A stretch of DNA of 64,000 nucleotides from Parvibaculum sp963975745 (GCF_963975745.1 NZ_CAXBIB010000017.1:1-64000), one strand, 5' to 3'. Positions 29,733 through 37,255 are shown, counted from the first letter of the stretch. Translations and numbers: made by a program. Notes: generated from the letters alone by a model not told the origin.

Positions 29733-30326
29733 ATGAGCAGGACCGCCGGCTCCTCCGGCCCGAAAACGCTGGCCGCGATCCGCGAGGCCGGGCTCGACCT
29801 CATCTACCGGCATGGCTATGAGGCGATGAGCCTGAGGGGGCTCGCAACCGAGGTCGGCCTGCAGCCGGGCTCGCTCTACAACCATATCAAGACCAAGCAG
29901 GAACTGCTGTTCGTCCTCATTCACGACCACATGACGGCGCTCTTGGAACGCGTCGATGCGGCGCTTGAGGGGCTGGACGGGCCGCAGGCGCGGCTCGAAG
30001 CCTTCACCGCCTTCCATCTCAGCTATCATATTGAAAGGAAACGCGAAGTCTTTATCGGCTCGTCGGAAATCCGCAGCCTCGAGCCCGAGAACCGCGCGAC
30101 GATCGTGGCGCTGCGGCAGGCCTATGAGAACCGGCTCTGCGCGATCCTCGAAGCGGGCGCGGCGCAAGGGCTTTTCGCGATCGGCGATGTGCGGGTGACA
30201 GCTTATGCGATTCTCGCCATGCTGACCGGCATCTGCACCTGGTACGAGCCGAAGGGCCGCATCGGCCAGCAGGAGCTGATCGACATTCACACAAGGCTGG
30301 TGCTGGACGGCGTCAGGCGGGGATAA
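29733..30326 (+). CDS. TetR family regulator, probable repressor of the leucine operon
   Basis: A 197-residue TetR protein. The HTH (about residues 12-60) has AGLDLIYRHGYEAMSLRGL, then ATEVGLQPGSLYNHIKTK. The C-terminal domain resembles TetR_C_33-type ligand domains (moderate recognition). It starts 88 bp from the divergent isovaleryl-CoA dehydrogenase gene, with a dyad on that gene's -10 box, so it most likely represses the catabolic operon and releases on an acyl-CoA. The same role is played by LiuQ-type TetR regulators in other proteobacteria. Its stop codon lies within a perfect 8-bp inverted repeat. Confidence 0.88.
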   Translation: MSRTAGSSGPKTLAAIREAGLDLIYRHGYEAMSLRGLATEVGLQPGSLYNHIKTKQELLFVLIHDHMTALLERVDAALEGLDGPQARLEAFTAFHLSYHIERKREVFIGSSEIRSLEPENRATIVALRQAYENRLCAILEAGAAQGLFAIGDVRVTAYAILAMLTGICTWYEPKGRIGQQELIDIHTRLVLDGVRRG

Positions 30327-30341
30327 GTCCGGTTTATCCCC
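30319..30341 (+). other. Perfect 8-bp inverted repeat over the TetR stop codon
   Basis: GGGGATAA (30319-30326, ending in the TAA stop) pairs with TTATCCCC (30334-30341) across a 7-base loop. No T-run follows. The arms are also the first two members of the GGGGAtAAGT site cluster described for the region to the right, so this may be a binding-site pair rather than an RNA terminator. Confidence 0.5.
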
Positions 30342-30962
30342 GGGGCGCAGGGGCACGCGCGCGACAGCGCCGTCGACAGCGAAAACACGGCGCACCCCCC
30401 TTCTGTCACGCAACTGTCACAAAACTGTCATAAACGGGGACAAGTTTCATTCGTGTACGGATGAGCAAGAAAGTTATCCCCGGTTTCGGGGGATGCGCTT
30501 TTCGCGCGGCACGCGAATCGGGATGGTGGCGGCGGGGACAAGTCGGACCCGCCGACAGCCGGCGCGGTGCAAAAGAACTTATCCCCGGGGCAAGCATTTC
30601 GGTGGATGGGGAGAAGTTGGGATTATCTCCGGTCTGAAGGACATATTGCCGGACAAGGCGTCCTTCATACGAAATGATGACCGCCTTTCCTGCACTCGGA
30701 GTCGCGGAATCGTCATTGCGAGGCGCAACAACGCCGGGGCACATTCATTCGTATACAAACTTTCCTGTCACCAGATCGAACGCAACCCCCGCCCCGCTCT
30801 CGCCCCGGACGATCCGGTCCGTTCCGGGCCCGCCAGGCGCGGACTGGCGTTGCGGGGCGATTTCGCGGAAGATGATGCTTCGCGGACCGCCGGCCGCGCT
30901 TCATGTTCTTTCGGCGGCGCCCTGACTTCCCGGACCGGGCGCCGCGCCTCACGGAGTTCCGA
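30327..30962. other. Large intergenic region with direct repeats and a cluster of TTATCCCC-type sites
   Basis: No gene is supported in these 636 bp. Three 11-bp direct repeats, CTGTCACGCAA, CTGTCACAAAA and CTGTCATAAAC, start at 30403, 30414 and 30425, one helical turn apart. Around them are sites of the form GGGGAyAAGT or its complement. They are at 30319-30328, 30333-30341, 30436-30445, 30474-30481, 30534-30543, 30579-30586, 30608-30617 (GGGGAGAAGT) and 30623-30630 (TTATCTCC). A second direct repeat, CATTCGT(g/a)TAC, occurs near 30449 and 30748. The layout recalls a replication origin or a multi-site operator. Confidence 0.55.
30403..30435 (+). repeat. Three 11-bp direct repeats (iteron-like)
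   Basis: The core CTGTCA is repeated at exactly 11-bp spacing (30403, 30414, 30425). The first two units share CTGTCAC, and the third has CTGTCAT. The AT-richer tail of each unit (CAAAA, TAAAC) makes this a local soft spot in otherwise GC-rich DNA. Confidence 0.7.
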
Positions 30963-31316
30963 TTGACCCGAACGTTCTATCTTCTTGGCGGCTTTCTGGC
31001 GCTGGCGCTTGGCGGCATCGGCGTGCTGCTGCCGCTGCTGCCGACGGTGCCCTTCATCATTCTGGCCGCCTTCTGCTTTGCCCGCAGCAATCCGGCGCTG
31101 GAACAATGGCTTGTCGAGCATCCGGTTTTCGGCGGCCATATCCGCGCCTGGCGGGAGCGCGGCGCGATTTCGCGCAAGGGCAAGCTGGCGGCGACGGCCG
31201 CCTTTGCCGTCAGTTCGGTCTTCGCGCTGATCGTCGCGCCGCTGCCCTGGTCGCTGGCGCCGCTCGTCGCGGCGCTTGTCGGCGGCAGCTGGATCTGGTC
31301 GCGGCCCGAGGCGTGA
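30963..31316 (+). CDS. DUF454 (YbaN) family inner-membrane protein
   Basis: About 117 residues with three hydrophobic segments: YLLGGFLALALGGIGVLLPLLP, PFIILAAFCFARS, and a C-terminal pair from about residue 70. The signature GxIGvLLPLLPTVPFIILAAFCFARSxP is diagnostic of the YbaN/DUF454 family, whose function is unknown. I prefer the TTG start at 30963, which has GGAG five bases upstream and gives the usual family length. An in-frame ATG at 30903 would add 20 Arg/Pro-rich residues and has no ribosome site. Confidence 0.85.
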   Translation: MTRTFYLLGGFLALALGGIGVLLPLLPTVPFIILAAFCFARSNPALEQWLVEHPVFGGHIRAWRERGAISRKGKLAATAAFAVSSVFALIVAPLPWSLAPLVAALVGGSWIWSRPEA

Positions 31317-31331
31317 GCGGTTGAGGGGCGC

Positions 31332-32168
31332 TCAGAGAATATAGGCGTCGCCGGCGGCGCGGATGGTGATATCGCCGAGCGAAACACCCCAGGGCTGGTC
31401 GATTGCCATGATCACGGCATCGGCGATGTAAGCCGGATCGAGAACGGCATAGGCGGTGCTGTCAGGATTGATGCGATCGTCCTGCACCTGGCCTTCGAGG
31501 ATCGCCGTCATCGAACCGATATAGGCGGCGGTGTTCTGTCCGAGGATGCCGACAACGGCCTCGGGATTGACGATCGCGCCGCCGAGCCCGGTGGCGGGCA
31601 CGCCTGTCGGCTTGATAATCGTGACCTTGATCCTGCCGGCCGCTTCAACGCGGAGCGATTCGGACAGGAAGTTCACTGCGGATTTCGTGGCGCCATAGAC
31701 CGCGGCGCCGACGACCGGAAAATTTCCGTAGATGGAGGAGATGTTGATCACATGGCCGCGGCCTTGCGCCATCATCGGATCGTAGGCGGCGATGATGCCG
31801 TTCATGACGCCCTTGATGTTGATATCGATACATTTGCTCCAGGCCGCGCTTGCTGCCGCGTGATCGGCGAAGAAGGCGAGCGGCATGATGCCGGCATTGT
31901 TGATCATCACATCGACGGCGCCATGCGTCGCCACGGCATGCGCGACAAGCGCCTTCATGGCAGCAAGGTCGGTGACATCGGTCACTCTGGCCGACGCCTT
32001 GCCGCCGGCATCGGCGACCAGCTTCACCGTCTCGGCAAGCCCTTCTTCGTTGACGTCGCCGCAAACGACATTGGCGCCGCGCGCCGCGGCCTTCTGGCTG
32101 ACCAGGCGCCCGAAGCCGCCGGCAGCACCCGTGATGACGATGGTCTTGCCTTTTACATGATCGGTCAT
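31332..32168 (-). CDS. Short-chain dehydrogenase/reductase
   Basis: A 278-residue classical SDR. TGAAGGFG (residues 13-20) is the nucleotide site, MINNAGIMPLAF is the central motif, and the catalytic triad residues sit in NISSIYGNFPVVGAAVYGATKSAV (Ser, Tyr, Lys). The aspartate in VVCGDVNEEG suggests NAD rather than NADP. No signal peptide is seen. It lies 30 bp downstream of the GFA-family gene on the same strand. The substrate is unknown. Confidence 0.9.
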   Translation of the reverse strand: MTDHVKGKTIVITGAAGGFGRLVSQKAAARGANVVCGDVNEEGLAETVKLVADAGGKASARVTDVTDLAAMKALVAHAVATHGAVDVMINNAGIMPLAFFADHAAASAAWSKCIDINIKGVMNGIIAAYDPMMAQGRGHVINISSIYGNFPVVGAAVYGATKSAVNFLSESLRVEAAGRIKVTIIKPTGVPATGLGGAIVNPEAVVGILGQNTAAYIGSMTAILEGQVQDDRINPDSTAYAVLDPAYIADAVIMAIDQPWGVSLGDITIRAAGDAYIL

Positions 32169-32198
32169 TCGGCATTCATCCCTGCGTTCAGAGCTTGT

Positions 32199-32606
32199 TC
32201 AAGCCGGATTCTTCGGGAAGCGCGCCTCGGCGACCATCGGCGGAACCCAGGCTTGCGCACTGTCGCACCAGACCTCCGCGCCCGGCTTCAAACCCGATGT
32301 GTCGTCGAGCGTGCCGGCCTTGACGATGGCAATCGCCTTGTTGGTCGACAGAAGCGAGAAAATCGGCGAGCCGCAAGTTGCACAGAACTGACGCTCGACA
32401 GTGTTGCCGCTGTCGCCGCGATCCATGTAGCTCTTGAGTTCTCCTTTGGTGGCAAGAGATTCCGCGGGCACGACAACGTTGAGCGAAAACGCGGCGCCGC
32501 CCTGGCGCTGGCAGTTCTTGCAGTGACAGATGAGGGTTGCGAGCGGCACGGCATCGCTCGCATAGGAAAACTGGCCACAGAGGCAACGGCCTTCGAGTTT
32601 CGACAT
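32199..32606 (-). CDS. GFA family protein (glutathione-dependent formaldehyde-activating-like, CENP-V fold)
   Basis: A 135-residue zinc protein. The paired Zn sites are visible as CLCG (about residues 9-12), CHCKNCQRQGGAAFS (about 27-41) and FCATCGSPIF (about 74-83). These match the GFA/CENP-V domain. The family is named for S-hydroxymethylglutathione synthase, but most members have no proven activity. ATG 32606 begins MSKLEGRCLCGQFSY; the 60 residues encoded upstream in the same frame translate repeat DNA and are excluded. The SDR gene follows on the same strand. Confidence 0.88.
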   Translation of the reverse strand: MSKLEGRCLCGQFSYASDAVPLATLICHCKNCQRQGGAAFSLNVVVPAESLATKGELKSYMDRGDSGNTVERQFCATCGSPIFSLLSTNKAIAIVKAGTLDDTSGLKPGAEVWCDSAQAWVPPMVAEARFPKNPA

Positions 32607-32690
32607 GATGGAATGGTCCCCGCGTTTTCCGATGGATGGTTTTTTTCGATCTCGCCTTGCGTTCCGGGCGGCGGCGGGACAGGCGAGAAG

Positions 32691-32883
32691 GAAGAAAGAC
32701 CCCGGCCTTCGCCGGGGCAGGCGTGGATGGCCCGAATAAATCGGGCCATGACGATTTCGGGTTAGGGTGTGGCTTGAGGCGGACAATCGTCCGCCACCCT
32801 GCCCTTCGCTATCGCTCCGGGCGTTCGGCGCTCGGAAAGGTCCACTGGACCTTTCCGTTTGCGTTCCGCAAACCGCGCCTCAC
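32691..32883. repeat. Hairpin repeats and structured repeat copy 2
   Basis: CCCCGGCC-TT-CGCCGGGG-type and GGCCCGA-ATAAA-TCGGGCC hairpins (about 32700-32750) are relatives of the left-edge repeat. Copy 2 of the structured repeat follows: GCCC/GGGC (32801-32822), CGGAAAGGTCC/GGACCTTTCCG (32833-32857) and GTTTGC/GCAAAC (32857-32873). Its conserved right end (CCTCAC) contains the stop codon of the aldehyde dehydrogenase gene. Confidence 0.8.
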
Positions 32884-34283
32884 TTCGCCATGTTGATGAT
32901 CTGGAGCTGGGTGAATTCCAGCAGGCCTTCCTCGCCGAGTTCGGTACCGAGGCCTGACATGCCGGCGCCGCCAAAAGGGATGTTGGGGGCGAGGTCGGCG
33001 TGCTTGTTGATCCAGACCGAGCCCGACGACATCTGCGTCGCCAGCTCATAGGCGCGGTTTGTGTCCGACGACCAGATCGAGCCGCCAAGGCCGTAGGGCG
33101 AGGCGTTGGCGCGGGCGACGGCATCCAGCGGGTCGGAATATTTGATGACCGGCAGGACCGGGCCGAACTGCTCCTCGTCGACGAGACGCGAACCGTCGGT
33201 GATGTCGCGGACGATGGTCGGCCTTATGAAATAGCCGCGCCCGGCCGGCGTCTCGCCGCCGGCGATCACCTTGCCGGTCTTCTTCGCGTCCTCGATCAGC
33301 TCGCGGACCTTGTCGAACTGCATCCTGTTCTGCAGCGGGCCGAGCTGGGTGCCCTGTTCGAGGCCGTCGCCGATCACCGCATTGTCGGCCAGCGTCGCGA
33401 GCTCCGCGCACATCTCGTCGTAGATCGATTCATGCACATAGAGCCGCTTCATCGCGATGCAGACCTGGCCCGAATTCTGGAAGGCGCTCTGGAAGAGTTT
33501 GGGTGCCGCTTCCTTGGGGTCGACGTCGTCGAGCACGATGCCGGCATCGTTGCCGCCGAGTTCCAGCGTGATGCGCTTCAGAAGTCCCGCCGCGCCCGCC
33601 ATGACCTTGGCGCCGGTCGCGGTCGAGCCGGTGAAGGAGATCTTGCGGACGTCCGGGTGCGCAGTCAGGGCGGCGCCGAGATCGTTGGCGTCGGTGATGA
33701 TGTTGAGGACGCCGGCGGGCAGGATGTCCTTGATCAGTTCGCCGAGCTTCAGCGAGGTCAGGGGCGTGGTCGGCGCCGGCTTCAGCACCACCGTGTTGCC
33801 GGCGAGAAGCGCCGGCGGCAGCTTGAAGGCCATCAGGATCAGCGGAAAGTTCCACGGCACGATGGCGCCGATGACGCCGAGCGGCTTGCGGTGCGCCTCG
33901 ACCTTCTTGCCTTCGCTGTCCTCGATAACTTTCACCGGCAGATCGAGCATCGTGAAATAGCGGAAGAAGGCGGCCGTGCCATAGACCTCGCCGGTGGCGT
34001 CGCCGAGCGGCTTGCCCTGTTCCTGGGTCAGGAGGCGCGCCAGCTCGCCGGCATTCGCCTCGATCGCGTCGGCGATCTTCAAGAGCGCCTGCTTGCGCTC
34101 GGCAATCGGCGTTTTTGCCCAGGCCGGGAATGCGGCTTTCGCGGCGGCGACGGCCGCATTCAACTGCGCCTCGGAGGCGCGCGGGGCTTTCGCCAGCACT
34201 TCTTCCGTTGCCGGATTGATCACATCCATCGTCTGGTCGCCATCGACCAGCTTGCCGCCGATCAGAAGCTTGAAGGCGCTCAT
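32880..34283 (-). CDS. Aldehyde dehydrogenase, NAD(P)-dependent
   Basis: A 467-residue ALDH-superfamily enzyme. The general base Glu241 lies in ITLELGGNDAGIV and the nucleophile Cys275 in QNSGQVCIAMKR. VPWNFPL (about 142-148) and FTGSTATG (about 217-224) are the expected cofactor-binding stretches. It oxidises an aldehyde to an acid; the sequence resembles broad-specificity succinate-semialdehyde/fatty aldehyde types, so the substrate is open. The start at 34283 has GGGGAGGAG upstream. The gene is flanked on both sides by copies of the structured repeat (about 32801 and 34371), and its stop codon lies within one. Confidence 0.93.
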   Translation of the reverse strand: MSAFKLLIGGKLVDGDQTMDVINPATEEVLAKAPRASEAQLNAAVAAAKAAFPAWAKTPIAERKQALLKIADAIEANAGELARLLTQEQGKPLGDATGEVYGTAAFFRYFTMLDLPVKVIEDSEGKKVEAHRKPLGVIGAIVPWNFPLILMAFKLPPALLAGNTVVLKPAPTTPLTSLKLGELIKDILPAGVLNIITDANDLGAALTAHPDVRKISFTGSTATGAKVMAGAAGLLKRITLELGGNDAGIVLDDVDPKEAAPKLFQSAFQNSGQVCIAMKRLYVHESIYDEMCAELATLADNAVIGDGLEQGTQLGPLQNRMQFDKVRELIEDAKKTGKVIAGGETPAGRGYFIRPTIVRDITDGSRLVDEEQFGPVLPVIKYSDPLDAVARANASPYGLGGSIWSSDTNRAYELATQMSSGSVWINKHADLAPNIPFGGAGMSGLGTELGEEGLLEFTQLQIINMAK

Positions 34284-34361
34284 CGTTTCTCCTCCCCGGA
34301 GTTGTCTTTGTTATGCGGGCCGGTGGACGGCTCGGGATTTTATTATAACCGTCATTGCTTC

Positions 34362-34454
34362 GTCGCTATGGCCCTTCGCTTCGCTACGGGCGTTCGGGGT
34401 TCGAAAAGGTCCACCGGACCTTTTCGCTCGCGTTCCGCGAGCCACCCCTCACCT
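34362..34454. repeat. Dispersed structured repeat, copy 3
   Basis: Copy 3 has GCCC/GGGC (34371-34391), CGAAAAGGTCC/GGACCTTTTCG (34402-34426) and GCTCGC/GCGAGC (34426-34442). The last stem differs from copies 1 and 2 (GTTTGC/GCAAAC) on both arms, and pairing is kept. A CGCAATGACG tail follows. Confidence 0.8.
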
Positions 34455-34470
34455 CGCAATGACGACGGTA

Positions 34471-34887
34471 CTAGGCCGCGCGGTTTTTCTGCTTCGCGGC
34501 AACCGGCTTGCCTTCCTCCTTCGGCGAGAGACGGCTTTCGAAATCGCGGCAGGCGGTTTCGAGCTTCGCCAGCTGCGCCTCCGCCTCGTCGCGCAATTTC
34601 CTTACCGCTTCCATGCGGCGGCGGAAGATGCCCAGCGCATGGCGATACTGCCGCGCGGTGCCTTCCTCGTCGCCATCATAGAGATCGAGGATCGTGCGGA
34701 TTTCGTAAAGCGTCAGGCCGACGTCGCGGCCGTTGAGGATCAGCTTCAGGCGGGCGCGGTCGCGCTTCGAATAGAGCCGGGCCTGTCCGCGGCGCTCGGG
34801 GCTCAGCATGCCCTTTTCCTCGTAGAAGCGCAGCGCGCGGGGCGTGACGCCGAATTCGGCCGAAAGATCGGTGATGGTCCAGGTCAT
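34471..34887 (-). CDS. MerR family transcriptional regulator (LiuR-like)
   Basis: A 138-residue MerR protein. The winged HTH has MTWTITDLSAEFGVTPRALR, then FYEEKGMLSPERRGQARLYS, followed by RDRARLKLILNGRDVGLTLYE and a dimerisation coiled coil (about residues 75-118). The Lys/Ala-rich tail is probably disordered. This subgroup includes LiuR-type regulators of branched-chain amino acid and fatty acid catabolism; the adjacent ALDH and thiolase fit that. No metal-binding Cys pattern is present. ATG 34887 has GAGGGAGG upstream. A terminator separates it from the thiolase gene, so it has its own promoter. Confidence 0.88.
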   Translation of the reverse strand: MTWTITDLSAEFGVTPRALRFYEEKGMLSPERRGQARLYSKRDRARLKLILNGRDVGLTLYEIRTILDLYDGDEEGTARQYRHALGIFRRRMEAVRKLRDEAEAQLAKLETACRDFESRLSPKEEGKPVAAKQKNRAA

Positions 34888-34903
34888 GACGGAACCTCCC
34901 TCG

Positions 34904-34938
34904 AAAGAAAAAGGCGGACGCCTTTGCCGGCGTCCGCC
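34904..34938 (-). terminator. Rho-independent terminator of the thiolase gene
   Basis: On the minus strand a perfect 10-bp stem, GGCGGACGCC/GGCGTCCGCC (34913-34922 and 34929-34938), with a 6-base loop is followed by TTTTTCTTT. It lies ten bases past the thiolase stop codon and before the MerR start, which makes the thiolase transcript end here. Confidence 0.9.
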
Positions 34939-34947
34939 CGATATGGA

Positions 34948-36192
34948 TTACTGCATGCGTTCGATGATGACGGCGGGCGCCATGCCGCCGGCGGCGCACA
35001 TGGTGACGAGGCCGTAGCGCTTGTCCTGGCGCTCGAGTTCGTCCAGCACGGTGCCGATCAGGATCGAGCCGGTGGCGCCGATCGGATGGCCGAGGGCGCA
35101 GGCGCCGCCATTGACGTTGACCTTGTTGCGGTCGAGCTTCAGATCGCGGATGAACTTCTCGGCGACCACCGCGAAGGCCTCGTTGATCTCGAAGAGGTCG
35201 ATGTCCTCGACCTTGAGACCGGCCTTCTCCAGCACCTTCCTGGCGGCCGGCACCGGCGCGTTGAGCATCAGGGTCGGGCAGTCGCCCATATTGGCGGTGG
35301 CGACGATGCGGGCGCGCGGCTTCAGACCGTTCTTCTTCGCATAGGCGGGCGAGGCCAGCAGGAGGGCGGCCGCGCCGTCGACAACGCCCGAGGAATTGCC
35401 GGCGTGATGGATGTGGTTGAATTTCGTCAGCTGCGGATATTTCTGGCGGATCAGGTCGCCATAGGTGGTGCCTTCGGCATCGACCGGGATGCCGGCCCAG
35501 ACTTCGAAGGAGGCCTTGAGACCGGCCAGTCCTTCCAGCGTCGTCTGCGGACGCGGGAATTCTTCCTTGTCGAGCGCCACCGAACCGTCGTCATTATAGA
35601 CGGTGACCAGCGACTTCGAGAAACGGCCTTCCTCGATCGCCTTTGCGGCGCGCTGCTGGGAGAGCAGCGCCAGTTCGTCGACGGCCTGGCGGTCGATGCC
35701 TTCGAGCGTCGCGATCGCGTCGGCGCAGACGCCCTGCTGCGACTGCGGATGCTGCTTGCGCAAATGCAGATTGCCGGCATCCATCATCGGCGGGGTCTTG
35801 GGATCGGCAGTGGCCGAGGTGTAGCTCATCATCTCGGTGCCGCCGGCGATGACGAGATCTTCCATGCCCGACATGATCTGTGCGGCAGCGAGATTGACCG
35901 TCGTGATGCCCGAGCCGCAGAAGCGGTCGAGCGTGACGCCCGAGGCCTTGATCGAATAGCCGGCGTCGAGCGCCGCCATGCGGCCCATGTCGCCGCCCTG
36001 CGCGCCGCGCTGGGAGGAGGTGCCCCAGATCACGTCGTCGACTTCGTCCGTCTTCAGATCATTGCGTTCCGCCAGCGCGGCCATCACCGTGCGGGCCAGA
36101 TGCTGCGGATGCAGATGGGCGAGCGCGCCCTTCCCCACCTTGCCGATGCCGCGGGGGGTGCGCACTGCGTCGATGATCCAGGCTTCGCTCAC
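34948..36192 (-). CDS. Acetyl-CoA C-acyltransferase (thiolase)
   Basis: A 414-residue thiolase. The acyl-accepting Cys92 lies in LDRFCGSG. FEINEAFAVV, GGACALGHPIGATGS (catalytic His) and the C-terminal Cys in MCAAGGMAPAVIIER complete the active site. It cleaves 3-ketoacyl-CoA or condenses acetyl-CoA; the length and sequence suit a fatty-acid-oxidation or acetoacetyl-CoA type. It starts at GTG 36192 with AAGGAACG upstream. It is transcribed divergently from a TetR gene and ends at a strong terminator, so it is probably a single-gene unit. Confidence 0.93.
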   Translation of the reverse strand: MSEAWIIDAVRTPRGIGKVGKGALAHLHPQHLARTVMAALAERNDLKTDEVDDVIWGTSSQRGAQGGDMGRMAALDAGYSIKASGVTLDRFCGSGITTVNLAAAQIMSGMEDLVIAGGTEMMSYTSATADPKTPPMMDAGNLHLRKQHPQSQQGVCADAIATLEGIDRQAVDELALLSQQRAAKAIEEGRFSKSLVTVYNDDGSVALDKEEFPRPQTTLEGLAGLKASFEVWAGIPVDAEGTTYGDLIRQKYPQLTKFNHIHHAGNSSGVVDGAAALLLASPAYAKKNGLKPRARIVATANMGDCPTLMLNAPVPAARKVLEKAGLKVEDIDLFEINEAFAVVAEKFIRDLKLDRNKVNVNGGACALGHPIGATGSILIGTVLDELERQDKRYGLVTMCAAGGMAPAVIIERMQ

Positions 36193-36264
36193 TTTGTCGT
36201 TCCTTCCTGTGTGGCTGCCATTTTTTCAGCGGCGGGGCTCGCTTGCGCGGCCTGCCTTAATGGC

Positions 36265-36294
36265 GTATTTAATTTCTTAAACGAGTATTTAAAT
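36265..36294. promoter_or_regulatory. AT-rich candidate operator between thiolase and TetR genes
   Basis: GTATTTAA occurs twice, at 36265-36272 and 36285-36292, exactly 20 bp apart. Between them lies TTTAA-TTTC-TTAAA, and ATTTAAAT (36287-36294) is a palindrome. This is the only AT-rich patch in the 131-bp divergent gap and is the likely TetR site and promoter. No clear -35/-10 pair can be fixed. Confidence 0.5.
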
Positions 36295-36323
36295 CGAAAA
36301 AAGCGGAAGCGCAAGGAGGACCG

Positions 36324-36971
36324 GTGGAGCCGCAGGCAAAAGGCAAGGCCAAGGCGGCGCCGGAACGGCCTTCGGCGCGGGGGCAGCTGCTGGACGCGGC
36401 CGGCGCGCTGATGGGCGAGCGGCAGACGATCGACGTGCCGCTTTCCGAGATCGCGGCGCGGGCGGAAGTGAACGTCGCGCTTGTCAGCTATTATTTCGGC
36501 GGCAAGGAAGGGCTGCTGCTGGCGCTGGCCAAGCGCGACGCGGCGACCGCGCTTGACGAACTCGACCGGCTGATGAGCCTCGACCTGCCGCCGGCCGAAA
36601 AGCTCAGGCGGCATCTCGCCGGCGTCATCCGCACCTTTTTCCGCTTTCCCTATCTCTACCGGCTGCTCGGCGCGCTGATGCGCGATGCCTCAAGCGATGC
36701 GGCGCGCGAGATCGCCGAATTCTTCGTCGTGCCGCTGACACTGACGGCAAAAGAGCTGATGGAGGAAGGGGCCAAGGACGGCACCATCCGCCCGCTCGAC
36801 CCGACGCTCTTCTATCTCGCCGCGCTTGGCGCCTGCGAACATATCTTCGCCAATCCGGCCATCCTCAAGCATGTTCACGGCATCGACAGGCTCGATGACG
36901 ACACGCGGCGGCGCTACACCGAGACGGTGCTCGATACGCTGATGCATGGCTATCTGGCGAAGCAGGTTTAG
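36324..36971 (+). CDS. TetR family transcriptional regulator
   Basis: A 215-residue TetR protein. The HTH region has ARGQLLDAAGALMGERQTID, then VPLSEIAARAEVNVALVSYY and FGGKEGLL (about residues 18-66). The C-terminal domain is the TetR_C type often seen next to fatty-acid genes. It begins at GTG 36324 with an excellent AAGGAGGA ribosome site six bases upstream, which decides the start. It is divergent from the thiolase gene, which it probably controls. Confidence 0.88.
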   Translation: MEPQAKGKAKAAPERPSARGQLLDAAGALMGERQTIDVPLSEIAARAEVNVALVSYYFGGKEGLLLALAKRDAATALDELDRLMSLDLPPAEKLRRHLAGVIRTFFRFPYLYRLLGALMRDASSDAAREIAEFFVVPLTLTAKELMEEGAKDGTIRPLDPTLFYLAALGACEHIFANPAILKHVHGIDRLDDDTRRRYTETVLDTLMHGYLAKQV

Positions 36972-37040
36972 GACCGGAGGACGGCAGTTCAGCGATCAAG
37001 TCGGGCTTTGTGAGGAAGTGGTTCGTGCTATGATTATTAG

Positions 37041-37244
37041 ATGAGCAGAACGCCCACCAAATCCAGCAAACGTCCAGCCAAAGGCTTCACCCTTGGCCGA
37101 CAGGGCTTTGCAAAAATCAGCGAAATCGAGGGCATAAAAATGTCCCGGGCGATGGCCGCGGAGTTCCGTGAGTTCGACCGAAAAGGGCTCTCTCCGGAAG
37201 AGCGGCGCAAGGCCATCGCTGCCAAATACGGCAAGACGCGATAG
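37041..37244 (+). CDS. Antitoxin VbhA-like protein of a Fic module
   Basis: A 67-residue basic protein. The stretch FAKISEIEGIKMSRAMAAEF followed by FDRKGLSPEERRKAIAAKYG resembles antitoxins of the VbhA family. In those, a helix with a Ser/Thr and a Glu-Gly segment blocks the ATP pocket of the Fic toxin. Here the segment reads SEIEG, one residue shorter than the usual S/TxxxE(G/N) spacing. Eleven bases separate it from the Fic gene on the same strand, the usual antitoxin-first order. ATG 37041 lacks a clear Shine-Dalgarno sequence. Confidence 0.75.
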   Translation: MSRTPTKSSKRPAKGFTLGRQGFAKISEIEGIKMSRAMAAEFREFDRKGLSPEERRKAIAAKYGKTR

Positions 37245-37255
37245 CCGCCCCCTCC

